Of a DNA stretch of 15,938 bases, positions 6,685 through 14,947 are shown piece after piece; position 1 is the stretch's first letter; each line of letters begins with the position of its first letter. This DNA is from Betaproteobacteria bacterium (GTDB taxonomy: Bacteria; Pseudomonadota; Gammaproteobacteria; Burkholderiales; SG8-39). The notes below the pieces were generated by a model. That model was given only the letters and a program-made list of their open reading frames with translations, did not search any database and had not been told where the DNA came from. The DNA is taken from contig QYQC01000200.1 in NCBI GenBank assembly GCA_007280315.1, positions 1-15,938 on the forward strand, written 5' to 3'. Made by a program: the position numbers and the translations under genes.

Positions 6685-8327
6685 CTAATCGATGGCCTGC
6701 GCCGATTTTGCTTGTTGGCGCAGAATAAATTTCTGGATCTTGCCGGTCGAAGTCTTGGGCAACTCGCAGAAGATGACAGTCTTGGGAACCTTGAAACGCG
6801 CCAGATGGCCGCGGCAATGCTCGATCATTTCCTGTTCTGTGACCGTGGCCCCTGCCTTCAGTTCGACAAAAGCGCAGGGCGTCTCGCCCCATTTCGGATC
6901 CGGCTGCGCCACCGCCGCCGCAGCGAGCACCGCCGGATGGCGATACAGCGCCTCCTCCACTTCGAGCGAGGAAATATTCTCGCCGCCGGAAATGATGATG
7001 TCCTTCGACCGGTCTTTGATCTTGATGTAGCCGTCGGGCTGCATTACCGCGAGATCGCCGGAATGGAACCAGCCGCCGGCAAAAGCTTCGCCGCCTGCCT
7101 TGGCGTTCTTCAGATAGCCCTTCATGGTGATATTGCCGCGGAACATGATTTCGCCCATGGTTTCGCCGTCTGCCGGAACCGGCTGCATGGTTTCGCCATC
7201 CATCACCGCGAGGCCCTCCTGCATCAGATAGCGCACACCCTGGCGCCCGTTGCGTTCGGCACGCTTGCCGATGTCCAGTTCATTCCACGCCTCGTGTTTG
7301 GCGCACACCGTCGCCGGACCGTAGGTTTCGGTGAGGCCGTAGACGTGGGTCAGATCGAAACCGATCTGCTCCATTCCCTCGATCATCGCTGCCGGCGGCG
7401 CTGCGCCCGCCACCATCGCCGATACCTTGTGGTCGATGCCCTCGCGCAGGCGCGGATCGGCGTTGATCAGTCCGCTGTGCACGATGGGCGCGCCGCAATA
7501 ATGCGTGACCCCGTGTTCCTTGATCAGCCTGAAGATTTGCGCCGGATCGACTTTGCGCAAACAGACGTTGACGCCGGCGTTGGCGGCCATGGTCCAGGGA
7601 AAGCACCAGCCGTTACAGTGGAACATCGGCAGCGTCCACAGGTAAACCGAATGCTGTGGCATGCCCCAGGTGACGACGTTGCACACGCCGTTCAGGTAAG
7701 CGCCGCGGTGGTGATACACCACTCCCTTGGGATTGCCGGTGGTGCCCGAGGTGTAATTGAGCGAAATCGCATTCCATTCATCCGCGGGCGGCTGCCAGGC
7801 GTACTCCGGGTCGCCTTCGGCGAGCAGCGCCTCGTATTCCAGCGTGCCGAGCCGCTCGCCGGCACCGCCGTATTCCGCGTCGTCGATATCGATTACCAGC
7901 GGGCGCTGGGTCATGTTCGTCAGCGCCTGCGCGACAATCCCGGAAAACTCCCGGTCCGCGATCAGCACCTTTGCCTCTCCGTGGTTCAGCATGAACGCGA
8001 TCGCTTCTACATCCAGACGCGTGTTGAGCGTGTTCAGTACCGCGCCGAGCATGGGCACGCCGAAATGGCATTCGTACATTTCGGGCGTGTTCGCGGCCAT
8101 GACTGCAACCGTGTCGCCAGTGCCGATGCCACGTCTGCCGAGCGCCGATGCCAGGCGGCGGCAGCGCGCATAGGTTTGTCCCCAGGTGTGCGCCTGGCAC
8201 CGTGCACTACTGAAGTCCGTTCGGGATAAACATAGGCGGCGCGCTCGATGAAGCTGAGCGGCGTCAGCGGCGCGTAGTTGGCCGGATTGCGGTCCAGATC
8301 GGTTTCAAACGCACTAACGCGGTCCAT
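6685..8327 (-). CDS. Acyl-CoA synthetase (AMP-forming, AlkK/DmdB-like), frameshifted near the 5' end
   Basis: ATP-dependent fatty acid CoA ligase, acid to acyl-AMP to acyl-CoA. The ATG at 8327 opens MDRVSAFETDLDRNPANYAP and runs through RTSVVHGARR. The reading frame then changes near 8190 to HTWGQTYARCRRLASALG, which leads into the main open frame. Restoring one base gives 547 aa, a normal family length. The P-loop YTSGTTGNPKG begins near residue 192 of the restored protein. HCNGWCFPW, YGLTETYGP, GWFHSGDL and DRSKDIIISGGENIS follow, with the catalytic Lys in TSTGK near 530. The HCNGWCFPW block fits medium-chain, AlkK or DmdB-type ligases. As written, the frame is broken. An internal start at 8100 would lack about 76 residues and is unlikely to give a normal enzyme. 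The deletion may be a sequencing error or a real mutation. Confidence 0.9.
8186..8194 (-). other. Apparent 1-nt deletion (frameshift) in the acyl-CoA synthetase
   Basis: On the minus strand the sequence reads GCC AGG CGC ACA CCT GGG. Family sequences expect ARR-HTW-G, which would need GCC AGG CGC CAC ACC TGG. One C is missing from a CGCCACACC context. Both flanking frames encode well-conserved family sequence right up to this point, so the position can be placed to within a few bases. Confidence 0.85.
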
Positions 8328-8502
8328 GGCGGTTCCCGGCTTGCGAATAGACGTGGGAATCAATCTACCACAACTCAAGCGCAGGCCAAACCGCCGGCGG
8401 CTTGGCGAGATTGCGTTACGCCGACCGGTTCGACATCCGGGCGCAGCTGCGCTAACCTTGCGCCGTGCGTCCATCTTCAATGGGCGCGGGAGGGAGAAGA
8501 AT
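8328..8502. promoter_or_regulatory. Divergent intergenic region, acyl-CoA synthetase / GFA protein
   Basis: The 175 bases separate the synthetase start (8327) from the GFA start (8503). GGGAGGGAG at 8488-8496 is a strong ribosome binding site for the GFA gene. It fixes ATG 8503 as the start even though the frame is open further upstream. CCGCCGGCGG at 8391-8400 is a short palindrome. No confident -35/-10 pair was seen on either strand. Confidence 0.5.
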
Positions 8503-9351
8503 ATGGCCAAAGGACGTTGCCTGTGCGGTGCGCTGAATTACGAACTGGACGGACCATTCGTTGCCATGATGCACTGCCATTGCTCGATGTGCCGCAAACA
8601 GCATGGCACCGGCTTTGCCACCTTCGCCATCGCGCCGATTGCGGGATTTCGCTGGATCTCGGGCGAGGACCGGTTGGTGCGTTACCAATCTTCGCCCAAG
8701 GGAATGCGCAGTTTCTGCGGCGTCTGCGGTTCGGCCGGACCCGCGGCCATGCCGGAGCACGGCGTTGCCGCGGCACCTGCTGCCTGCCTCGAGGGTGAAC
8801 TCGGCGTCAAGCCGCAGAGTCACATTTTCGTCGGCTCCAAGGCGCCCTGGTACGCGATCACCGACGCGCTGCCGCAACACGCCAGCTATCCGCCCGGGTT
8901 CGGCGGTGACGGCGTAACCCGCCCGGCAGTGACGCCGCGCGCGGGGATCACCGAGGGTAGTTGCCTGTGCGGAGACATCGCCTACGAAATCACCGGCGCG
9001 CCGGCGCGCATGATGAACTGCCACTGCAGCCGCTGCCGCATCGGCCGTGCTGCTGCGCATGCCTCGAACGTGTTCTACAAGCTCGACCAGTTTCGCTGGT
9101 TACGAGGCGCGACGCTTGCGACCGAATACAAGGTACCCGGTGCGAAATTTCACGCCGTGGCGTTCTGCCCGCGCTGCGGCTCCAAGGTACCCAGGGCGTC
9201 GCCCGAGCGCGGTATCGTCGTAGTTCCGGCGGGGTCGCTCGATACCGACCCGGGCATGCAACCGCAGGCGCACATATTCGCCGCGGACAAAGCGCCCTGG
9301 TTCGACCTCACCGGGCCGACGCCGCAGTTTCCGGCGATGCCGCCGGCGTAG
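8503..9351 (+). CDS. Tandem-duplicated GFA-domain protein (GFA/CENP-V zinc fold)
   Basis: A 282-aa protein of two GFA domains in tandem, where most family members have one (~130-160 aa). Domain 1 (about 1-125) carries C6-x-C8, C25-x-C27-x2-C30 and C72-x2-C75. Domain 2 (about 149-270) carries C154-x-C156, C173-x-C175-x2-C178 and C222-x2-C225. Both zinc-binding cysteine sets are thus complete. Each half also ends in a matching block (QSHIFVGSKAPW and QAHIFAADKAPW), so the protein arose by internal duplication. The founding member was described as a glutathione-dependent formaldehyde-activating enzyme, but the true reaction of most members is unknown. A Shine-Dalgarno sequence at 8488-8496 decides the start. 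The 3' end overlaps dnaQ tail-to-tail by 44 bases. Confidence 0.93.
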   Translation: MAKGRCLCGALNYELDGPFVAMMHCHCSMCRKQHGTGFATFAIAPIAGFRWISGEDRLVRYQSSPKGMRSFCGVCGSAGPAAMPEHGVAAAPAACLEGELGVKPQSHIFVGSKAPWYAITDALPQHASYPPGFGGDGVTRPAVTPRAGITEGSCLCGDIAYEITGAPARMMNCHCSRCRIGRAAAHASNVFYKLDQFRWLRGATLATEYKVPGAKFHAVAFCPRCGSKVPRASPERGIVVVPAGSLDTDPGMQPQAHIFAADKAPWFDLTGPTPQFPAMPPA

Positions 9352-10066
9352 CTTCCGCGGCGTCGGCGTCGGGCCTGAGCCAGACGCACCGGCCCTTGCT
9401 TTGCGCCTGAATGTCCGCGAGCACACTGGCGTGCCCGGCCAGTTCCTCTTCGGTGGCGGCGAGCACCATCTGCCTGCCCCGTTTTACCGGCACGCCCCCG
9501 GTGGATTGCACCGCAGCCGGCGCCGGTTCCAGTTCGATCACCAGGCTCTCCTGCCCGCGGGTCATGGCAAGGTAGACCTCGGCCAGCAGTTCGGCATCGA
9601 GCAGCGCGCCATGCAGCGTGCGATGCACATTGTTTACGCCATGGCGCTCGCACAGGGCATCGAGTGAATTCTTCTTTCCCGGGTGCAGTGATTTCGCCAG
9701 CTTGAGCGTGTCCGTCACGCCGGCGCAATGCTGCGCCAGCGGCGGCAGCTTCGCCAGTGCCAGCTCCTGCTCGAGAAACTCCACGTCGAACGGTGCGTTG
9801 TGGATAATCAATTCGGCGCCGCTGATGTACTCGATGAATTCCGGGGCAATCTCGTGGAACCTGGGTTTGTCCAGCAGGAACTCATCGCTGATGCCGTGCA
9901 CTTTCATCGCACCCTCTTCGCTGCCGCGTCCGGGATTGAGGTAGTGGTGAAAGTGGTTTCCGGTAGGACGCCGGTTGAGCAGTTCGAGGCAGCCGATCTC
10001 GATCACCCGGTCCCCGAGCTTGGCGTTGAGTCCGGTGGTCTCGGTGTCCAGCACGATTTGACGCAT
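9308..10066 (-). CDS. dnaQ: DNA polymerase III epsilon subunit (proofreading 3'-5' exonuclease)
   Basis: A 252-aa DEDDh exonuclease, the proofreading subunit of the replicative polymerase core. ExoI LDTETTG gives D7 and E9, ExoII NAPFD gives D94, and ExoIII gives H152 and D157 with the same 5-residue spacing as E. coli H162/D167. All five catalytic residues are present. The tail after about 180 is the variable linker and alpha-binding region. The ATG overlaps the stop of the RND pump gene (TGATG), so translation is probably coupled. In many proteobacteria rnhA and dnaQ are direct neighbours, whereas here an efflux operon of about 4.3 kb lies between them. The 3' end overlaps the GFA gene. Confidence 0.96.
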   Translation of the reverse strand: MRQIVLDTETTGLNAKLGDRVIEIGCLELLNRRPTGNHFHHYLNPGRGSEEGAMKVHGISDEFLLDKPRFHEIAPEFIEYISGAELIIHNAPFDVEFLEQELALAKLPPLAQHCAGVTDTLKLAKSLHPGKKNSLDALCERHGVNNVHRTLHGALLDAELLAEVYLAMTRGQESLVIELEPAPAAVQSTGGVPVKRGRQMVLAATEEELAGHASVLADIQAQSKGRCVWLRPDADAAEATPAASPETAASAR

Positions 10067-13000
10067 CAGTCGCCCGCCACCGGCTGCGGCATCACCTTGT
10101 TTACTCCGGTGCGCTCGCTGCGCGCGAGGTAGCTGTACACCGTGGGTACGACGAACAACGTCAGCATCGTGCCGAGCAGCATGCCGCCGACAATCACCCA
10201 GCCGATCTGCGAGCGGCTTTCCGCGCCCGCGCCGCGCGCCAGAGCCAGCGGCAGCGCGCCCAGCACCATGGCGCCGGTGGTCATCAGAATCGGCCGCAGC
10301 CGCAGAACCGCGGCCTCGGTCAGCGCCTCGTGCAGTTCATTGCCCTGCTCGCGCAGCTGATTGGTAAATTCAACGATGAGAATGCCGTGCTTGGTGATCA
10401 GACCCACCAGCGTGACCAGCCCGATCTGGCTGTAGACGTTGAGCGTGCCGCCGGTCAACAGCAGCGCGGCCAGCGCGCCGGTCATCGAAAGCGGCACCGA
10501 CAGCATGATGGTGAACGGATCGACGAAGCTCTCGAACTGCGCCGCCAGCACCAGATAAATAAACGCCAGCGCCAGCAGGAACGTCAGAGCCAGGCCTGCG
10601 CTCGACTCGCGGAACTCGCGCGACTGGCCGTTATAGTCGATAGCGGTGCCCACCGGCAGGTGCGCGCGCGCAGTTTCTTCGAGAAAACCGAGCGCCTCGC
10701 CCAATGGGTAGCCGGGCGCAAGATTGGCGCTGATGGTGACGGCCACGCGCTGGCCGAAGCGGTTGAATTCGCGCGCCGACACGCCTTCCTTGATGCTGAC
10801 CAACTGCTCCAGCGGGATCATCTTGTCGCCGCGGCCGCGCACGAATATATTTGAAATATCGTCCGGCGTATTGCGGTCACCGGGCACCACCTGCACGATG
10901 ACATCGTACTGTTCGCCATTCTGCTTGTAACGCGTAACCTGGCGCCCGCCGAGCATGGTCTCCAGTGTGCGGCCGACAGTATCCACCTGCACGCTGGTGT
11001 CGTTGGCCTTGTTTCTGTCGACGCGCACCCGCACTTCGGGTTTATTCAATTTCAGGTCTGATTCCAGTGCCTGCAACCGCGGATTCTTCGCCGCGTCGGC
11101 CATGATTCGATTGACAATTTCGTCGAGCTTTTCGCGATCGAGCGAGCTGATGATCACCATCTGCACCGGTTTGTCGCGCGGGCTCTGTCCCAGCGAGGCG
11201 GGCGTGATCGGGAATCCGAGCACACCCGGCAGCCCGCCGAACAGTTTGGGCTGCAGTTCGCGCGCGACGTCGAAGGACTTGCGCTGGCGCTTTTCCCAGT
11301 CGGTAAGACCGACAAATGAAATACCCTGCGATACCGTGGGGAACCCCGAGATTACGAAATAGCGCTCGACATCCTTGGTGCCCTTGAACATCGCTTCCGC
11401 CCGCTGCTGGTAGCGCTGCATGTAATCGATGGTCGCACCCTCGGGGCCGATGAAAACGGCGATCACCACGCCGCGATCCTCCAGCGGCGACAATTCCTGC
11501 TTCAGTTGCTTGAACAGATAGACGCTGGCACCCGCCACGGCGAACCCGAGCAGCAGCACCACCCAGCGCGCGCTCAGGGCGGCACCGAGCAGCCGCCGGT
11601 AGGTGTCCGTAATGCCGTTGAGCAGGCGCTCGACCTGGTTGTATAGCCATGAATGCTTAGGCTCGTGCTTGAGCAGCACCGAGCACATCATCGGCGACAG
11701 GGTCAGCGCGACAAAGCCCGAGACCAACACCGCCCCCGCCAGCGTCAGCGCGAACTCGACGAACAGCTTGCCGGTGCGGCCGGTCATGAACGCCACCGGC
11801 GCGTACACCGCCGCCAGAGTGATGGTCATGGCGACCACCGCGAAACCGATCTCCTTCGCCCCCTGCAGCGCCGCCTGGTAGCGTGGCATGCCGTTCTCGA
11901 CGTGGCGGTAAATGTTCTCCAGCATCACGATCGCGTCGTCCACCACCAGGCCGATGGCGAGCACGAAGGCAAGCATGGTCAGCGTGTTGATGGAGAAGTT
12001 GAACAGGTACATCAGGGTGAACGCGCCGATCAGCGACACCGGGATCGTCACCAGCGGGATGATGGTGGCGCGCAGCGACCGCAGGGACACGAAAATCACC
12101 AGCGCCACCAAGCCCACCGCCTCAAGGATCGTAGTGAACACGGCATCGATCGAGCGTTCGATGAACACCGACGAATCGTAGGCAATATCGACCCGCATCC
12201 CCGGGGGCAGCTCCGCAACCAGGCGCGGCAATTCGGCGCGCACCGCCTTGGACAGGATCAGCGGATTGGCGGTGGACTGCTTGATCACGCCGAGCGCGAC
12301 CGCCGCCTTGCCGTTGAAACGCACCACCGAGCGTTCGTTCTGCGCCGCAATTTCGACCCTGCCGACATCGCCGATACGTACCGGAAAGCCATTCACATTC
12401 TTGACCACGACAGCCGCGAATTCCGACGGCTCGTTGAGGTCGGTCTGCGCGACCACCGAGAATTCACGCTCGCGGCTCTCGATCCTTCCCGCCGGCACTT
12501 CGAGATTCTGCTTGCGCAGCGCGTCCTCGACGTCCGCGGGCGTAAGACGGTAAGCCGCCAGTCGGTCGCGATCGACCCAGATGCGCATGGCGTAGCGACG
12601 CTCGCCGAAAACGCGCACGTCTGCAGCCCCCGGAAGTGTCTGCAGCCGCGTCTTGACGATGCGGCTGGCGTAGTCGGTCACCTCCAGAGGCGACAGGCGG
12701 TCACTGGAGAATGCCAGCCAGATGATTGGATTCGCGTCGGCCTCGACTTTGGACACCACCGGTTCGTCCATGTCTTTGGGCAGTCGGCCGCGCACGCGGG
12801 CCACCCGGTCGCGCACGTCGTTGGCGGCGGAATCGGCATCGCGCTCGAGGCGGAATTTGATCGTGATCTGGCTCTGCTCGGAGCGGCTGATCGAGGTCAG
12901 CGTCGAGATGCCTTCGATGCCCGCCAGGGAATCCTCCAGCACCTTGGTTACCTGGCTCTCGATGATTTCCGCACTCGCGCCGGTGTACTTGCTCTCCACC

Positions 13001-13137
13001 GTGACCACCGGCTCGTCGATCTTGGGGTATTCCCGCACCGCCAACCGGGTGTAACTCACCAGACCGATCAGCAGCACCGCCAGCGACAGCACGGTTGCGA
13101 AAACCGGCCGGCGGATGCATATGTCGGAAATGACCAT
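10066..13137 (-). CDS. RND multidrug efflux pump permease (HAE1 / AcrB-MexB type)
   Basis: A 1023-aa inner-membrane proton-driven transporter, slightly shorter than AcrB (1049 aa). TM1 is at about 10-30. The TM4 proton-relay pair D400-D401 lies in GLVVDDAIVMLENI, matching AcrB D407/D408. TM10 carries the conserved Lys in GLITKHGILIVEF, matching K940. Two large periplasmic loops follow TM1 and TM7, as in the family. Acidic residues in TM4 indicate H+ coupling. The adaptor gene is upstream, 85 bases away, and the gap holds a small hairpin (CGCAA-GGGCT-TTGCG, 13185-13199). No outer-membrane channel or TetR-type repressor is in the window, so the pump must borrow a TolC-like channel. Drug specificity cannot be inferred. 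Confidence 0.96.
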   Translation of the reverse strand: MVISDICIRRPVFATVLSLAVLLIGLVSYTRLAVREYPKIDEPVVTVESKYTGASAEIIESQVTKVLEDSLAGIEGISTLTSISRSEQSQITIKFRLERDADSAANDVRDRVARVRGRLPKDMDEPVVSKVEADANPIIWLAFSSDRLSPLEVTDYASRIVKTRLQTLPGAADVRVFGERRYAMRIWVDRDRLAAYRLTPADVEDALRKQNLEVPAGRIESREREFSVVAQTDLNEPSEFAAVVVKNVNGFPVRIGDVGRVEIAAQNERSVVRFNGKAAVALGVIKQSTANPLILSKAVRAELPRLVAELPPGMRVDIAYDSSVFIERSIDAVFTTILEAVGLVALVIFVSLRSLRATIIPLVTIPVSLIGAFTLMYLFNFSINTLTMLAFVLAIGLVVDDAIVMLENIYRHVENGMPRYQAALQGAKEIGFAVVAMTITLAAVYAPVAFMTGRTGKLFVEFALTLAGAVLVSGFVALTLSPMMCSVLLKHEPKHSWLYNQVERLLNGITDTYRRLLGAALSARWVVLLLGFAVAGASVYLFKQLKQELSPLEDRGVVIAVFIGPEGATIDYMQRYQQRAEAMFKGTKDVERYFVISGFPTVSQGISFVGLTDWEKRQRKSFDVARELQPKLFGGLPGVLGFPITPASLGQSPRDKPVQMVIISSLDREKLDEIVNRIMADAAKNPRLQALESDLKLNKPEVRVRVDRNKANDTSVQVDTVGRTLETMLGGRQVTRYKQNGEQYDVIVQVVPGDRNTPDDISNIFVRGRGDKMIPLEQLVSIKEGVSAREFNRFGQRVAVTISANLAPGYPLGEALGFLEETARAHLPVGTAIDYNGQSREFRESSAGLALTFLLALAFIYLVLAAQFESFVDPFTIMLSVPLSMTGALAALLLTGGTLNVYSQIGLVTLVGLITKHGILIVEFTNQLREQGNELHEALTEAAVLRLRPILMTTGAMVLGALPLALARGAGAESRSQIGWVIVGGMLLGTMLTLFVVPTVYSYLARSERTGVNKVMPQPVAGD

Positions 13138-13222
13138 GGCCGGAATACTCTATGCGAACTTAGCGCTGACGAGATCTGCAACCGCGCAAGGGCTTTGCGT
13201 GCGGGACGGTCTGCCGGCCATG

Positions 13223-14392
13223 CTAGGCACCCGGCTTGGCCGGCGCTGCACCTGGCGCTGGCTCGGCTCCGGCGGCGCCTGGAGGCGGACCGACCGCAAT
13301 TGATTTGACTGCAGCGCCGTCGCGAATTTTCAGCTGGCCGGCAATTACCACCTCGTCGTCGGGCTGCAGACCCGCGGTTACTTCCACTTTTGCATTCCGG
13401 CGCAGCCCGATCCTGACCTGCACGCGCTGCACCTTGCCCTCGACCACCTTGAACGCGAACTGGTCAGCACCCTGTGGCACCAATGCCTCTTCCGGTATGG
13501 TCATGGCGCCAGTGCGCTCGGAAAGAATCAAACGCACGTTGGCGAACATGCCCGGCCGCAATTTACCTTGCGTATTGTCGAGTATGGCGCGCAGCGACAA
13601 CGAGCGCCCGGCCTGGTCGATCAACGGGTCGACCGCGATCAATTTCGCCCTGAACGCGTGTCCGGGAACGGCGTCGGTCTTGATCTCCACCAGTTGCCCC
13701 AATTTCAGTTTGCCGAAATAATTTTCAGGACGGCGGAAATCGAGTTTGAGCGAACTCATGTCCTCCAGAGTCACCAGGTCCTGCCCTTCCTTCACGTAAT
13801 CACCCACGCTGACCTGGCGCAGACCGATGGTGGCATCGAACGGCGCAAGAATTTGGGTTTTTGCCAGACGCGCCTCGGCCAGCGCCAGATTCGCCTGCGC
13901 GACCTTTAAGCCGTTGAGCGCCTGATCGCCCGCGTTGGCGCTGACGAACTTGCTTTTCTGCAGTTCCTGCGTGCGCTCGAAATTCGTCTGCGCCAGCGCC
14001 AGATTGGCGCGCGCCTGCTGCACCTCGGCCGTCTGGGTGGAGCTGTCGAGTTCTACCAGCGCCGCGCTCTTGCTCACCCGGCCCCCCTCGGTGAAACGGA
14101 TGGCGCTGATGCGCCCGGAAATTTCCGGCCGTATGACCACCGATTCATTGGATCGCAGGGAGCCTACCGCGCTTACATCCTCCTGCAGCGTCTCCAGTGC
14201 CACTTTCGCCGTTTCCACCGGAATCGCGAATCCTCCTGGCGGGCCGCTTGCAGCCGGCGCGCCAGGAGGCCGTTGCCCGCCTGCCGGCTGCGGTACAAGC
14301 GGGGCTCGGTTAGCGTAATAGGCGTAGCTGCCCAACGCGCCCAGCGCTAGCACAGAAACCAGGGTAACCAGGATTTTCTTCGATGCCGCCAT
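13223..14392 (-). CDS. RND efflux periplasmic adaptor (membrane fusion protein)
   Basis: A 389-aa HlyD/AcrA-like adaptor that links the inner-membrane pump to an outer-membrane channel. An N-terminal membrane segment (about 7-26) has no lipobox cysteine, so it is a signal anchor or a cleaved signal rather than a lipoprotein signal. A Pro/Gly-rich linker spans 31-54. The two lipoyl halves lie near 84-118 and 181-212, flanking an Ala/Gln/Leu-rich coiled-coil hairpin (about 119-180). Beta-barrel and membrane-proximal domains follow, and the tail from about 366 is Ala/Pro/Gly-rich. It precedes the RND gene on the same strand, the usual adaptor-pump order. The start at 14392 has GAGG only at a long spacing. 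Confidence 0.94.
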   Translation of the reverse strand: MAASKKILVTLVSVLALGALGSYAYYANRAPLVPQPAGGQRPPGAPAASGPPGGFAIPVETAKVALETLQEDVSAVGSLRSNESVVIRPEISGRISAIRFTEGGRVSKSAALVELDSSTQTAEVQQARANLALAQTNFERTQELQKSKFVSANAGDQALNGLKVAQANLALAEARLAKTQILAPFDATIGLRQVSVGDYVKEGQDLVTLEDMSSLKLDFRRPENYFGKLKLGQLVEIKTDAVPGHAFRAKLIAVDPLIDQAGRSLSLRAILDNTQGKLRPGMFANVRLILSERTGAMTIPEEALVPQGADQFAFKVVEGKVQRVQVRIGLRRNAKVEVTAGLQPDDEVVIAGQLKIRDGAAVKSIAVGPPPGAAGAEPAPGAAPAKPGA

Positions 14393-14491
14393 GACAAGAC
14401 GCAGTCCTCGAATCGTTAGTCGAAAAACGTGAAGCGCAATTGTAACCGACGCAGGCGGGCGCGACAGCCACCCGCGTGGAAACAGGGGGGG
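14393..14491 (-). promoter_or_regulatory. Gap between rnhA and the efflux adaptor, possible promoter
   Basis: The 99 bases between rnhA and the adaptor gene (both minus strand) include TACAAT at 14440-14445 (minus-strand reading), a good -10 box. No convincing -35 lies 16-18 bases upstream. A 5-bp GCGGG/CCCGC stem further upstream could form at the end of the rnhA message but has no T tract. The efflux genes may thus have their own promoter, but this is weak evidence. Confidence 0.3.
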
Positions 14492-14947
14492 TTAACTTGA
14501 GGAGCCGCTTATGCCCCGGTTGGCGAGCGCGTCGGCACGCTCGTTCTCCAAGTGCCCGGCGTGCCCTTTTACCCAATGCCAACGGATGTCGTGGCCGGCA
14601 ACCAGACGATCCAGATCCAGCCAAAGATCGACATTCTTCACCGGTTTCTTGTCCGTGGTTTTCCAGCCGCGGCGCTTCCATGCCGCGACCCACTCGCTGA
14701 TGCCTTTCTGCACGTACTGCGAGTCCGTGTAGACATCGACTTCGCAGCGCCGCTTCAGCGCCTCCAGTGCGCGTATCACCGCGGTGAGTTCCATACGGTT
14801 GTTGGTAGTCGCCGGTTCGCCGCCGAAAATCTCTTTCTCGCGGCCATCGAGCTGCAACAGCGCGCCCCAGCCGCCGGGGCCGGGGTTGCCCTTGCACGCG
14901 CCATCGGTATAGATGCGCACCCGCGCAGGCGATTTCGCGGCGTTCAA
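14492..14947 (-). CDS. rnhA: Ribonuclease HI
   Basis: Cleaves the RNA strand of RNA-DNA hybrids. It has 151 aa with the proposed TTG start (E. coli RnhA has 155). Catalytic residues are D15 (YTDGACKGNPGPGGWG), E53 (TTNNRMEL), D75 (YTDSQYV) and D139, with H129 in VKGHAGH. All match E. coli D10/E48/D70/D134/H124 with a constant offset of 5. The basic handle region WKRRGWKTTDKKPVKNVDLW is present. No ATG lies between the methyltransferase stop and the first conserved residue. The TTG at 14947-14945 overlaps that stop (TTGA) and gives the right length. A GTG nine codons further in (codon 10) is the alternative. The frame is open far upstream, but that part overlaps the methyltransferase and is not conserved-looking. 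Confidence 0.93.
   Translation of the reverse strand: MNAAKSPARVRIYTDGACKGNPGPGGWGALLQLDGREKEIFGGEPATTNNRMELTAVIRALEALKRRCEVDVYTDSQYVQKGISEWVAAWKRRGWKTTDKKPVKNVDLWLDLDRLVAGHDIRWHWVKGHAGHLENERADALANRGISGSSS

Noticed and set aside
6712..8229. A 505-codon plus-strand frame opposite the acyl-CoA synthetase
   Set aside because: It is rich in His/Arg/Gln with no domain I recognise, and it mirrors the codon bias of the real minus-strand gene.
8278..8502. In-frame N-terminal extension of the GFA protein
   Set aside because: It overlaps the synthetase 5' end, is Arg-rich without GFA features, and a strong ribosome binding site marks the ATG at 8503.
8034..8510. A separate 158-aa minus-strand protein
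   Set aside because: Its middle part is the true N-terminus of the frameshifted acyl-CoA synthetase. The rest is out-of-frame reading or untranslated upstream DNA.
11653..13308. A 551-codon plus-strand frame opposite the RND pump
   Set aside because: Composition (very high His/Arg/Asp/Gln) is typical of antisense translation of a GC-rich membrane protein gene, and no motif was seen.
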